In this document: one piece after another, positions 10,526 through 22,446 of the stretch
Position numbering within the stretch: position 1 is the first letter of the stretch
Layout: each line of letters begins with the position of its first letter
Source of the DNA: Marasmius tenuissimus
Lineage: Eukaryota > Basidiomycota > Agaricomycetes > Agaricales > Marasmiaceae
NCBI GenBank assembly: GCA_029532415.1
Contig: JAQOTA010000050.1
Location: 5,642,001-5,706,000, forward strand
Reading direction: 5' to 3'
DNA: 64,000 bases
The notes under the pieces: model-generated
The model's input: only the letters and a program-made list of their open reading frames with translations
What the model was told of the DNA's origin: nothing
The model's database searches: none
Program-made: the position numbers and the translations under genes

Positions 10526-12324
10526 ATGTTCTTCAAGACTCTATTCGATGAGCAGTGGTATGCTATAGGCATCCTAGTAAGCTCCATTGCCGCTCCACTC
10601 TGCCTTTCACCAACTCCCAGTTATAGCTTCTCGAGCAATCTGCCAGGTCAACGCTTTTTTCGCTCGTCAGAGTCAACAAACGATTCTACGATATCTTCTT
10701 GCCTTTGGTTTACCGACGCTGCACGCTTCGTTTTACCGCACACGGCGCGCGGAAACGCCACTCGAACAGCGACACACAGCTCAGAATCTTGCGCTTTCTC
10801 GAAAGAGACCCAGACGATCTCGTTTTTCGTGCCATCCGGAATCTCACCATTTTCTCGACAAAATCGGATGATCCCCAGCGACGAGGACAACTCATTGGAG
10901 GCATCAACTGGACACCACTGATCGAGTTCATTCGTCGCTTGAAGAGACTCGAAATCGTTACATTCGATTGCCCCGAAAGCGTCCCTCTCGATCTTCTTAC
11001 TGTCCTCGAAGAACACCACCCGTCATCTCACCTTCATGTTCGCAATTGGACTCGAAAATCTCGAGACGTCAGAGTAGGAGATCCCTACGAAGAGGCCCTT
11101 GCCCGATCGGCTTGTCTTCGCAGTATCGACGGTGACCTCGAGGAAAGCGAGTACAAGCCTATCAACACCAACGAGGCAGCTTTCCGGCGAATTGTTGCCT
11201 TGGCACCCAACATCGAGTGTGCGTCGCTCAAATCTCACATATCGCAGGATTGGTCCTACAGCGCGCGTCTAACGGATGAGGATCGCGAGGAGCAGGAATT
11301 GGAGCGTACGAGGTTGGAAATAGCTGGAAGCTGGCGGCGAAAGACGTTGAAGAAGCTTGGTTGGAATGAGATTCGGCCTGCTACCATCAAGCAACTAGAG
11401 AAAAACTTTAATCTCGAGGCACTCGAGGCGCTCGACGCAGGATTATTCCATCGTGTCGGGATTCGCTACGCCATCGAACACGACACATTCCAACGACTTC
11501 GACACCTATCCTTTGAGATCCCTTCTTGGGAATCTTCCGTTCCCAACGACGGGCAACTAAACATCATGGATTTCATCTGCTCGCTGTCAGATCTCCAATC
11601 CCTCTCCGTTACCAACCACATTGAACATATTGACTTGCCAACTCTCTTCCAATACCATGGATCATCTCTCCGTTCCTTGTCTCTCCACGAAATCGAAGAC
11701 CCCGAGCACAATCGTCGTTCACTTGCTCCCGCGGAGATTACTCACATCCAGTTTGACGCCCCGAATCTCGAGGCTCTGACTATGGACATGAACAGAAACC
11801 GAGATCCAACAGATGTCTACGCTGCCCTATCCATGTTCAAGAGGTTACGCCAACTCACCCTTCAATACGACTTGGGTTTAGTCCGCCGATACGGCCCTTA
11901 TTGTCGTCCGGATGACGATATCTACGAAGATGTTGACGCCTCCTTCGCAGAAGCAGCTTGGGAATCTATTACTCGAGGAGGGAGAGGAGGCGGAGCGTGC
12001 TATAACAGAACGCTAGATAAGCTGACTGTTAACATCGGGGAACAACAGCGACAGCTCAACGCGGCGGAAAACCCCCCTGACTGGGTGTTACACGAGCGTC
12101 GGGCGAGACGGCAATTTGACGTTATGAGGAATCAAAGGGATGACGAGCCCGATGGGGTATCTGTCTTCAGGCATCGGGATTCTACAGATGAAGATCGTGA
12201 GGCCGAGGCGAGGAAGCAGGCTGACTTTGTTGCTGGATTGCTTGGGATCATATTTTTACGACCTGGACCTGGACCCCTAGGGGATGGCGAGAGCGAAAGC
12301 GGGCTGTTGAATGATTCGGATTAG
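10526..12324 (+). CDS. F-box-like tandem paralog B, 582 aa
   Basis: Exon 1 is 10526-10576 (17 aa, ending in YAIGIL), the intron is 10577-10626 (50 nt), and exon 2 is 10627-12324. The product is 582 aa. After the splice the protein reads LLEQSARSTLFSLVRVNKRFYDIFLPLVYR, a degenerate F-box with S-L-x-R-V-N-K-x-F and an L-P-L-V-Y-R end. The remainder has spaced leucines consistent with irregular leucine-rich repeats (LRHLSFEIP, LQSLSVTNHI, LRSLSLHEIE), then a charged tail. It is the intact member of a tandem pair with the gene at 8410. The role is inferred to be an SCF substrate adaptor; the substrate is unknown. An upstream ATG at 10498 opens a short frame that overlaps this start and could dampen translation. 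Confidence 0.8.
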
Positions 12325-12871
12325 GCACGTATAGTTATATGTATGTCAAAATTTGTAAAGAACGTAGTTGTAGTATTAGTATATACAGTATCTTATGTCT
12401 CCTAGGAAATTTCTGGTCGCGCAGAGCCTTTAGGAACTGTCCCGAGCACCAAAGAGTCCAACGGAGTCAAAAATTGTGTGGATTAAACATTCAGCATCCA
12501 TGACACAGCGCCTTGACTAGATTCTCTCCATGAGAGAGTTGGGCGTCCGAACAAGCTTAAGTGTGCCTCGGCCTCCAAGGCAGTCACGAGGACTCTCTTC
12601 CTCGTCGACTCGGACCACCACCAGTTCTGGATTCGCCGTCTTGAGTCTCCCGACAGCGCTCAGTACAGCCAGAACGCTACGATGCCTGTGCACCGAATCG
12701 TCATTGTTTATACCGCATGTGACTGAACCTTATATTGGACTCTGGAGGGACATTAGGTGAGTTCTGCCAAAGCTAGTACAGTCTGGTACACGCACCAATC
12801 TCATACTAGCAAGTCGAAGGCAGAAACAAGCACTCGGGGCTCTTGATCATCATCCTACGATCGCACATAAA
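12325..12871. other. intergenic, no gene recognised
   Basis: This covers the 3' side of paralog B and the promoter of the DXO-like gene. A 76-codon plus frame at 12530-12760 has no motif and no convincing splice path into the next gene, so I leave it out. Confidence 0.5.
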
Positions 12872-14276
12872 ATGAGCAGCTCAAGCCTATCGGCTTCGAA
12901 TCCTTCTGCCAGTCCACCTGTCACTCAATCCGATGAATCTCAGATGCAGCAGTTGGGTGACTGCAGGTTTATCGCTCATATACAGACCCAGGACGACGGA
13001 TCGTACGAGATGAACAGTACCACACCCATACGGATCTTTCCATCTTCAAACGAGAATCGTCTCTTGGATCTTGGGCCTGCGGTACGCAGGATCCAAAAAC
13101 TACGCCCGCTTCGATTTTTCCAGCACCCGAAACATCTAGACTCGATTGTTGGAGGGTGCTTAGTGTCCGAGAATGCAAATTTTTTGCAGAAGGGGAACGT
13201 AGTTCTCACATGGAGGGGTGTTTTGACGAGGTGTGTTGTATGAAGACTCCTCGAAGCTTCGATTCTGAGACTGACCAAGTTGTTTCTAAAGGATCTTCCT
13301 CGGAGTAGCGATAACTCTGCATGTCTCGTACATCGATGGTCGAATGTACATGGAAGAAGAAGACTCACAACCAGAGGTAAGACTCCTTTCTTGTGTCAGT
13401 GAATCGGGAATTGTTGCTTGACTCATATTCAGCGGAGAACCCGCCAGTATAACTTGAATCATGCTGTGGGGTAGGCTTGCCGCTTTTTGAACCAAAAGAA
13501 ACACCCCAAGTGGCTTACCCTCTGTCTTCAGCATGGCGTTCGAAGACGTCTACACGCACCCAGTACCCTCTAACACCCAGACAGACCAACTTCGGGGGAG
13601 GAAGGTAAACCTCCAATGGGGCAACATAGTCATGCGTACTTTGGGTGACCTGAATCTCATCTTCTGTGGTGAGGTCGATGCTGTGAAAGGTTCTCATCCT
13701 TCCATCATTCAGATCTTACCACGAGCTGACCACCTTCGAAAATTACAGATGGTATCGGGAACGGACATCCAGACGACTGGTTCGACCGGCGCGTAGAACT
13801 GACGTGTCGGAGCACCCAAAGCAAGTATGTGCCTGCCCATAGTTGAAAAATACGAAATCCCTACTCACGGGAATCATAGAAAACCCGTAGATAAAGCGAG
13901 GTGGCACATGCAATCTGCTTTACTGGCTGTACCCGAAATCTTTGTAGGTTATCGCGACAACGTCCTTCGTATCACGCAAACCCGCAGCATTCGTACTGCC
14001 GACATCGAGCCTGATGAGTACGAGAGCAATATCCACCGAGGATATGGAATTTTATCATCCTTGCGTTCGTTTTTCGAGGCGAAGGTCCGAGAGGGAGGCC
14101 AGATAGACGATGTGATCTGGAAAGTGACGTTGAAGAAGGGATCTGTTGTTGATCTCGTGCAGTTGGACGAAGAGCAGGCGAACCGAGTCAAGACGCGCAC
14201 GGACGACCCACAAAGACCGATACAGAGGTTAGGGATTATTCCGACGGCCATGGCCGCTCTTCTTCGCAGTATGTAG
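12872..14276 (+). CDS. DXO/RAI1-like decapping nuclease relative
   Basis: Members of this family remove incomplete or NAD caps from RNA and degrade the body. Six exons are read: 12872-13230, 13292-13376, 13433-13470, 13532-13689, 13749-13824 and 13880-14276. They join to 371 codons (370 aa), a usual family length. Family landmarks appear in order: LTWRG with Arg115; G-M-A-F-E with Glu165, matching the G-h-x-h-E motif; CGEVDA with Glu208 and Asp210, the E-h-D metal site; then V-E-L-T at 229-232. At this last point active DXO/RAI1 proteins carry E-L-K, so the lysine is replaced by threonine at 232. The later stretch WHMQSALLAVPEIFVGYRD matches the conserved C-terminal part of agaric homologues. 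Such proteins are common in agarics and are often mislabelled as geranylgeranyl pyrophosphate synthetases. Whether this one is catalytic is uncertain. Confidence 0.85.
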
Positions 14277-15438
14277 CAACGCGAGCATCGGGGAAATGGC
14301 ATGCAACTCTGAACATTGGTGCTGGATGAACTATGTGTCTCGTGGTCACTATCCTGAGTGAAAGCTAACTTGGAGAGGCTCAGTGATGATTACGATCCCA
14401 GGTTATATGTACCACAAACCAATTGCGGGCGTTAGCCTATGAGACCTATGGCAAGAAGATCTGGAGGGGGGTTGACATGACCTCGAATGCAACTTCCATC
14501 CCTTGCACTGTGGTGAGTGAAGGTTTGTTGGTGAGTGCGCCTCGGCAGAACGGTCCGAGCCATAGGGTTGCTGTTTATGTTGGAGTCAAGAAAAAGGCGC
14601 CCGCTGTTCGCGTCACTTCAACTCCAACCACCATTTGCATAACGTGCATCGGGAAAGTCACACAGTCCTCGGTGCTTTTCTCTTCACAATCCACTCGACC
14701 ACTACTTGCAGTAAGTCCGTATATTTTCGACGATGCGAAGCTCAACCCGAAATTTCCGTAGCAGGCCGCGGTCGGATAGATTGGAATCAGAACAGACGAA
14801 ATTGGACCAAGTTGCTAAACCCAGTATACTCAGCGCTTCCCAACTCACAATAATGCATGCGTACTGCTCATCGAAATTTTTTATTTGCACGCCGAACATG
14901 ATTTGCTGCCACCACAAACTGAGCTCGCAAATTAACGGCCTCTCGCCTACGATGAAAAAAGCAATTTCCGGATGACTTTGGCTCGCGTGTCTGTCAGTAT
15001 GGGCGCGACATGGCTATGGAAAGTTTTCCAAGCTCTGCTTGCACCCTTGGATAGCTGCCCTTCCATCGAGCACTCGAGAATGTTGCTTGTGATTCGTGAA
15101 AATTGCCACCATCTCCTCCTCCGACATTTCGTTAATTCGGTCCGTGGAATCACCATCCCGCTTGAGTGGACATCGCACGACACTACGGGCTGGACGGCAT
15201 GTCGGTTTCCTCGAAGTAAGTCCGGCTCGTCGCATCAAGGTTAACTAAAACTAATCCAGTCCAAGTACCCCATGACCATTCCAGCTTCCACGATTTACTA
15301 GCCGTAACATACTCGTGATCCTTCCACCATCACGATGCGGGTTCCTTTGGCATATAAAGAAAGAAGCGAGACACAAACTCAAGTCTTGGCTGTGCGCATA
15401 AATCGACTACTCCATCGTGCACACACAACCACGTCAAG
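14277..15438. other. intergenic, no gene recognised; MFS promoter
   Basis: Short open frames on both strands have no motif. The right end holds the TATA-like box of the permease gene. Nothing else could be supported. Confidence 0.5.
15352..15358 (+). promoter_or_regulatory. TATA-like box of the MFS gene
   Basis: The sequence ATATAAA is 81 nt upstream of the ATG at 15439. Confidence 0.4.
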
Positions 15439-17645
15439 ATGCCCTCCCGCGAGCCGTCTATTACCGACTCGAACCTCAAACACTCCGATTCCTATTCTGA
15501 AGTCAGCAGACCACAACGAACCTATGCTTCTGACGTTGCAAAGGAGGGAAAACTGGGTGATGCTGCTCTCGCCATCATTGGAGAGGGGACTGAACAACGG
15601 GAGATCACGGAGGAAGAGGACAAGCGGGTGTTGAGGAAGGTGGATTGGTGGTTGATGCCTGTTGTGCTCTTGGTGTACTTTTTGCAACAGCTCGACAAGT
15701 CGTCGCTATCATATGCATCTGTCTTTGGCATCGTTGAAGAGACAGGTGTGTTTTCGTCCAATCCAAATATCCATGTATACTAACGTAACCCGATATAGGC
15801 CTCGTAGGCACTCAATACAGCTGGCTGACGAGTATTGTGTACCTGGCTCAGCTTGTCTGGCAGCCCATCTCTTCATACCTCCTCGTGAGGCTACCTATCT
15901 CAAAATATCGTTCGTATCAGAACCTCTCCACCGCCGGCATATCAATCTGACCTTGATTATGGCAGTTTTTGTGAATGTTTTCATGTGGGGCGCGGTTGTT
16001 GCCTGCACGGCGGCCGCCCACGAGTTCAAGGGCCTCATGGCTACACGGTTTTTCTTAGGCCTGTTTGAGGCATCTGTCGCTCCCGCTTTCATCACAATCA
16101 CTCAGATGGTGAGTGCTCCCATGCTAATGGTCTGCTCGCGGGCTCCAACTTATTCTATATTTATTTTTTTTCCAACTCGCAGTGGTGGCGCCGGAGAGAA
16201 CAAACCGTGAGGTTGGCGATGTGGATGGCCATGAACGGTGTAACGGCAATGGTCGGATCTCTCCTCTCTTGGGGGCTCGGTCATATCAAAGGGTCCTTAC
16301 ATCCGTATCAGGTGCGTAGGGTTGATGATTACCGCCTTCGTACGTTCCTAATCGGTATTCTCATAGACAATTTTCATGTTCATCGGTTTGCTGACGGTGC
16401 TTTGTTCGCCTATCGTGGTGTATGTATCATCTCGTGTTCTGAGCGACTCCAACTGCTTACGTCGGGGTTTTCAGTCTCGTCCTGCCCGACTCTCCAATAA
16501 AAGCGCGATTCCTTACTGCGGACGAGAAGATAGTCGCTTTGGAAAGACTGCGGGCGAACAACCAGGTGAGCTATCTCCATTTGTCGTGATCACCGGTTCT
16601 TCCGTCTCATCCAAAGTCCTAGGGTACTGAAAGTAAAATATGGAAATGGGATCATGTCTTGGAAGTCCTACTCGATGTAAAGACCTACCTCTGGTTCTTG
16701 CTCCTCTTTTTGTGCTGTGTACCTAGTGGTGGTATCAGTGCTTTCGGACCTCTGATCATTCGTTGGTTTTCTCTGTTCTCCCCTCACATGCTACACCATA
16801 CTGAACGTATTCTCTAGAGGGCTTTGGTTTTGACCAATTTCATACCATTCTCTTCAATATCCCATTTGGCTTCATCCAGGTCGTTGTTACCCTTCTCAGC
16901 GCACTGATATCCACGAAAGTGAAGCTCAAGTGGCCTGTCATCTTCGCACTCACCATACCGCCCATCGCGGGTGCAGCAGCACTTCTGAAGCTAGGCCGTG
17001 GCTCGGAGCAGAGGGGTGCTTTATTGGCATGCTATTACGTCGTAAGCTGTTCTTTCTGCTGGACGTTTTTGGTATCGGTCGCTCATGTACGCCTCTGGTT
17101 CGTTTAGCTGTCATTCTTCACCGGAATACAACCGATGCTGTACTCTTGGTCCGCCCAAAACACCGCTGGACACACGAAGAAGCTTTGCACGACGGGTATA
17201 GTGTTCGTAGCGCAATGTGCCGGAAATGTGGGTCTATCCTGGATTTTGAGTATCATGCGTTCATTGACCTCGCCTTCCGACTATAGATTGTCGGCCCTCT
17301 GCTCTACCGCACGGAAGACAAGCCATACTACCATCGAGGCCTTGTCGCCAAGTGAGTCGTTCGCTGCCTCTTTCCTTCTGCGGGCCCATTCCTAAACCTT
17401 TCGACAGTCTTGTCTGCTGGGCAGCTCTTGCAGTTATGACGGGTGTCACCGCTGTCTACCTGAAATACTTGAACCAGAAGCACGAGGCTACCAGATTACG
17501 AGTAGGCAAAGTAGGAAAGGTCATCGACCGATCTTTGGAGTCATATAAGGCTGTGGATAAAGGGAAGGAGGGAGAAGCGAAGAACGAACAGGCATTTGAT
17601 GATTTGACGGATTTGAAGAACGAGGATTTTATATACGTTCTGTGA
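15439..17645 (+). CDS. MFS permease, DAL5/allantoate type
   Basis: This is a plasma-membrane proton-coupled carrier of the anion:cation symporter branch of the major facilitator superfamily (yeast Dal5, Tna1, Vht1 relatives), which import small organic anions. Eleven exons are read: 15439-15745, 15799-15909, 15966-16108, 16183-16311, 16367-16419, 16475-16565, 16623-16761, 16818-17041, 17108-17227, 17287-17351 and 17408-17645. They give 540 codons (539 aa). Family marks include D-K-R-V-L-R-K-V-D-W before helix one, LLVYFLQQLDKSSLSYA in helix one, G-T-Q-Y-S-W-L, TRFFLGLFEASVAPAF, WWRRREQTVRLA, VLPDSP, GFGFDQFHTILFNIPFG, and GIQPMLYSWSAQNTAGHTKK late in the protein. About twelve membrane helices are expected. 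The N- and C-termini are hydrophilic and cytosolic. The substrate cannot be told from sequence alone. Confidence 0.93.
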
Positions 17646-18049
17646 AGCCTGGCAAGGAAAGGGAGACGGTGATCTCGATGTGTATGTTTTGGATTGAGAA
17701 GTCAACTGGTATATAAGAAGATGAATGTAATCCAGGATTCCATGTTACAAGGTTCAGGGTGTTTTGTGCTTCTCGATCACGGAGAGAGGGCTGTGAATTT
17801 TGGTTCCATGCACGTGCAGGGGTCGCGTCACTTGCCAAGCTTTGACCATCATCCGACGCGCATTGACAGTCTCATCTCAGTCATCTTTCATCAATTTTAC
17901 TCGTATATTCTGTGCATCCCTTGTGCACGGTAAGTTATTCAAATTTTCGAAGAAGATAGCCCTGAAGTCGAAGAATCTTTTCCGTAGTAGGTCGTGGTTA
18001 AGACCGTGTGCGACAGTCGACTTGGAGATCTGGAGTCCCATTGAGGCTT
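17646..18049. other. intergenic, no gene recognised
   Basis: About 400 bp lie between the permease and an F-box gene transcribed in the same direction. No motif-bearing frame is present. Confidence 0.5.
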
Positions 18050-19633
18050 ATGGACTCAAAGAAATCAGAAACAGAACATATGGCAGCATATCTCAAGTTG
18101 CCATCCGAACTGCTCATCAAAATTTTCACCATTCATGTCGAAAACCTCCTTCCACCACCACCCGAATCCCCAGATCAACCACCGCTTCCATACCATGAAA
18201 TAGAACCCAGCGAGTGGCTTTGGTTTACGCATGTCTGCCGGTATTGGCGAGATGTGGCTTTGGGAACCCCTACTCTTTGGTCCACACCCGATTTCCGGTT
18301 CCCAACCATCGCAATCGAGTTGTTGAAGCGTGCACAATCAGCCCCGCTGACTCTGAATCTGGCAATCAGTATTTCCGGTATTTGCAAGAGTCGGCCGAAC
18401 ACTGTTAGCGAGAAGTTGGGCGTTAGGGTTTTGAAAGAGCATCTACCTCGCACAGTTTCCCTCGAGCTGACCGCACCAACGGAACCTGCCTTGGAACGTC
18501 TTTTGGGAGCAGCAACCGGTTCTGCTCCATTGTTGCACCGGTTAAACCTCCGCATCCGAGTCGATTACCAGACAGAGTCACTTTCGATTCCAAGCAAATT
18601 CCTTGGAGGTAAAGCGCCTCAGTTGAGGGAGATATCCCTCGATGGCTGTTGCTTCTCGCCCAACTCTCCGTTCCTGAGGAACCTCACCGTTTTGGACGTG
18701 ACGGCCAACTCCGATTTCCTTGGAGATCTTCCATTCTCGCGGTTCGTAGATATACTCCGAAATTGTCCGGATCTCGAGGTTTTGGGAGTATCGGGCTGGT
18801 TGGCAAAGAGTCAGAAGTCGAAGAAAGAGATTGTACCAGTCGACCTTCCACGTTTGCGAAGGCTCACGGTCGTTACAACCATGTCTGTCTGCCTTCAAGT
18901 CATAACGACGCTCCGTCTCCCCATCTCCGCCCGTATTCATCTCGGATGTCTTTTGGAGCCCCAGTTCACGAAACACGCACTCCATGAGGCCATGAGCCGC
19001 ATTTTGATCTCGTCGCTCGGGTCTCCCACCGGCGGCAAACCCGTTAAAGAGATATCATGCCTCCAGCTTGAGCTCATATCGGAAGTACAGAATATAAGCT
19101 GTACAGCATGGGACAATACTCCTCGCGGCCAACAACCCAAGCCCGTCTTCGACCTGGACTTGTTCATCCCCGAGTTCATGGACTTTCCCAGTGACCAGGA
19201 ATACTCGCGTACGATCTTGGAAGCCACACCACTTTCAAACCTTCGTGCTTTGCAGGTTGAGGAACTGGTGTTATCCAAGGACATCGTGACAGAGTTCTTG
19301 TGCCCCCTTCCCAATCTCCGTCTCCTCGACCTTGCAGGAGAGTCGACGGCTGCGGCTTTCGTGACAGTGCTTGGGGATACGCTCAAGGGAAAGAACGGCA
19401 CACAAGATCCTGAGAAGATGGTTTTTCCAGCGCTGAAGGTTTTGAACCTTACTGAAACACTTTTTGGCCCTCATCGACGAGGGTCCGAAACCAAGGCCTC
19501 ATTGTTGGCGAGTCTTGCGCATCGTCAGGAACGTGGAGCTGGGATAGAGTCCCTCAGGCTCACGAACTGTGTCGGAGTATTGCAGTCCGATGTCGACAAG
19601 TTACAGAAGATCGTATCGGAGGTTACTATGTAG
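18050..19633 (+). CDS. F-box protein, about 527 aa
   Basis: A single-exon gene with a clear F-box: LKLPSELLIKIFTIHVENLL at residues 15-35, a proline-rich insert, then WLWFTHVCRYWRDVALGTP, ending in T-L-W-S. This is the hallmark of the large agaric F-box family. The C-terminal two thirds carry irregular leucine-rich repeats (LREISLDGC, LRNLTVLDVT, LEVLGVSGW, LRLLDLAGE). The frame is open from 18008; Met at 18050 is chosen, and Met at 18080 is also possible because it sits even closer to the domain. The role is inferred to be substrate binding for an SCF ubiquitin ligase. The substrate is unknown. Confidence 0.88.
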   Translation: MDSKKSETEHMAAYLKLPSELLIKIFTIHVENLLPPPPESPDQPPLPYHEIEPSEWLWFTHVCRYWRDVALGTPTLWSTPDFRFPTIAIELLKRAQSAPLTLNLAISISGICKSRPNTVSEKLGVRVLKEHLPRTVSLELTAPTEPALERLLGAATGSAPLLHRLNLRIRVDYQTESLSIPSKFLGGKAPQLREISLDGCCFSPNSPFLRNLTVLDVTANSDFLGDLPFSRFVDILRNCPDLEVLGVSGWLAKSQKSKKEIVPVDLPRLRRLTVVTTMSVCLQVITTLRLPISARIHLGCLLEPQFTKHALHEAMSRILISSLGSPTGGKPVKEISCLQLELISEVQNISCTAWDNTPRGQQPKPVFDLDLFIPEFMDFPSDQEYSRTILEATPLSNLRALQVEELVLSKDIVTEFLCPLPNLRLLDLAGESTAAAFVTVLGDTLKGKNGTQDPEKMVFPALKVLNLTETLFGPHRRGSETKASLLASLAHRQERGAGIESLRLTNCVGVLQSDVDKLQKIVSEVTM

Positions 19634-20093
19634 GACATCTAGATCATATGTGGACGTGAATTTCTTGTTCAAGTACATGTTCTCGCAGCCTGTATGACTT
19701 TTGGCACCCATGGATCGCATAGCGCAAATATTTTGGAAGAATGAACTGTCTAACGTGGATTTTGACAATATTCGTCGTTCATTTGATGAGAGGAGGGCAT
19801 CCAGAAATTTCATGCAACACAATGACTTCGGACAGACGAATTGTCGGTGAGAGCGGTGGAAAGCACGTGCACGTGGGCTCTTGTGGGTCCATGATCGCGA
19901 TCCGAAACGGTGACCATGATATTGATTGGTACGATGCTATAAGTATAATACACGTACCTGTAGGCCACAAAAATGTCGAAATTAAAGCGAGGTTGGCTTC
20001 AGGTGAAAGAAGCGTAAAGATAAGCATGCATTATCAACGCGGAGAAAGCATAGTGAATCTGATAATGCAGGTCTACCAACCTCGGAAGCAAGT
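19634..20093. other. intergenic between convergent F-box genes
   Basis: This stretch of 460 bp lies between the stops of two F-box genes on opposite strands. No gene is recognised. Confidence 0.5.
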
Positions 20094-22446
20094 TTAAGTG
20101 TCTGATCGAGACTCCTCCACAGGCGGCCAGCCGCCCCAGCCATGGCGACCGGGATTCCAATCCACCAATGTACCCAGATCTGGATTCAACCTGTCCCCAA
20201 GTCTGGCCCCTACACTACCGTTCGTACCCCGGAGTATTTCATATACCACCACCGACCTCTCCATCATCATCACCTCCAAAGTCAGACAATGACATGCAAA
20301 GGGACGCGCAATGATTGGTTCTTCCCCATTAAACTCGTCGTCGTCACCAACAACGCCTTGGGAAACATCAGTGCAGTCAACTGCACAATCCATCTCTCCT
20401 GCCCCCCCTGCCGCCGCTTCGAAAGCAAGCAAACACAAAGGGCTGTATCTGTACTCCGGTGCACGGAAATTCCAGCCGAAATACTTCAGCTTGCGAAATC
20501 GCTGGAATAGAGTCGCATATTGTCCACTCTGATAAGGCCAGACAGAGTGCCTCGTTCTATCCCACCGTGGAAGCTGGGTATCCCGCTGGATGAGCGTAAG
20601 TCCCAGAAGGTCGGGGAAGAGCTGCGTGATTCGCTCGACAAGCGATAGTGAGCACTGCTTGACGCCATCGAGTGCGAGCACCTCTAGCGGGGCTGAGGCG
20701 AGAGAATTGAGGAGAGGTATAGCTTCATCCTCCGGGAAGGGATGATAAGTGCAAACTTTGAGGTGCGTCAACGTGCATGGAGCAGAGGTGCGGAGACGGG
20801 TCGTGTTGATCCATACAGTAAGTTCCGGGATGTTACCCGGAATTAGGCCAAAGCAGAGTCGACGAAGGCCCTGGCAAAACATATCACTGTTGTCCTGAAT
20901 ATCCGAGAAAGGGAACCCGACGGTGACGCCGGCATTTGGCTTCTCGGGTGCGTCAGCCTCCTGGTTGAAGGTTTGAAGATTCGGAAAAAGGAGGAGAGTG
21001 TACCAAAGACCGTGGCCGGTCAGCTCCCGTGGTACACGATATCGCTTGGGACGCGAACCTTCCTTGTACCAGTTAAGATTGAGAACTTGTGGCGACCGCG
21101 GGATGGCGCTGTTGAGGATTTGGTCCTCGACAGACCAGTCTTCGATGCAGGTGTGTTTAAAGTGTATGGTACGGAGGTTTGGAAGTTGTGATATGGCGAT
21201 GAGCCAATCGGCTGTGATGGTGAACCAGTATATGGTAAGGTCCGTTAGGCCTTGACAACAAGGCAAGAAAGAGCTGATAGAGGCGTGGATGGGATCATAT
21301 AACGCGTTTTGAGACACGTAGCGACGGAAAGGGCGAATATGCCAGCCGGTAGCCCAGCGGTCGGACACTTCGAGATTTTGGATGAGGTGGGTGATTTGAG
21401 GTCTCGAGGCGAGGAAATGGGTGAGGGAGATGAGCTCATCGGAAGTTTCCCTGGTGATTCGACCCAAAGCTTCCTCTGTCGGCTCTTCCTTCGCCAGCTG
21501 CACTCGCTGTTCATAGTCAAGGAATGGAAGTATAAGAGAGCGTTTCTAGCGTTTTTATGGAACGTCAATGGATGGTACATAAAACGAGCGTAGAATGAAC
21601 TCACTCGGTAAAGGGAGGGTGATGCACCGATGCTATGCAGGGCTTTACATGTGGAAGCTAATAGCCTTGCTTGTCGTAGACTAGCCAAGTCGAATATGTG
21701 ATAGATGAGCTCTGGTGGCAAGTCCAAGATGCGAAGCTTCTGAAACTTTGGCTGTCCTTGGGCAATTTGCATGATCCTAGCTGTTTGCTCTGGAAGTGAA
21801 GGTAAGCCAAGAGGTTGGTCGACTTCAACCGGACCGTGCGCACCTAGGAGAAATTCAAGCAAGCTGAAATCCACCGTGCGGGGAATTTTCCACTTCCGCC
21901 TAAACTGCTTCCAAAGCTCTTCATCCGTCATCGTGCACTTCAAGAGAGTAGTCGGTTCGCCATCCGCATCCCACGTTTCAGTCAAGTCTCTCCTTACGGT
22001 ACTGCGAACGCCATTCATGTCTTCCACCAGACACTTGAAAGTTCTTGTCAAACTGGTGAACCGCTGCAAGACCATCGTAAATCGTGATTGAGCTCGCTTG
22101 ACAGGCCATTTACCGGAAGATGACGCCCGGTCAAGTCCAAACTACCCTAAAACCCAGCTCAGTAAAATTCAATACACAAGTCCACGCGTAGACATACCGT
22201 ATAAAACCCGTCCAGTGATTGAAACAACCGCAATACGTGATAGTACCGATAGGCGTCCATATCATCCCACATCGTCTGTAGATCGTCCGAACGCAAAGTG
22301 ACCTTGATCTCAGGCCGTTTGGGTATGGTGCATACTCCTGAACGATCCCAATTTCTTTCGTATAGCCAGGTTTCATGATCTTCAAAAAGACGCAGATATG
22401 GTTCGCGAAATCCGAAAAAATAGCCCGTCTCGTCTTCTGGTTCCAT
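20094..22446 (-). CDS. F-box protein with long N-terminal region, 745 aa
   Basis: Three exons are read on the minus strand: 22446-22198, 22141-21605 and 21545-20094, with introns of 56 and 59 nt. They join to 746 codons. Residues 1-220 form an N-terminal region typical of one agaric F-box subfamily (YFFGFREPYL, HVLRLFQSLDGFY, WKQFRRKW). The F-box lies at about 222-262 (LDLPPELIYHIFDL, then ARLLASTCKALHSIGA). The C-terminal part has leucine-rich segments (LTDLTIYWF, LPNLRTIHF, LEVLALDGV) and ends in an acidic, glycine-rich tail. An alternative acceptor for intron 2 at 21507 would drop 13 codons without changing frame; the 59-nt intron is preferred for length. It should act as an SCF adaptor; the target is unknown. 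Just upstream of the start lies a repeat of seven GGT units (plus strand, near 22478-22498). Confidence 0.82.

Noticed and set aside
12530..12760. 76-codon frame upstream of the DXO-like gene
   Set aside because: It has Ser/Arg/Thr-rich text without motif, and the DXO-like gene has a complete N-terminus without it.
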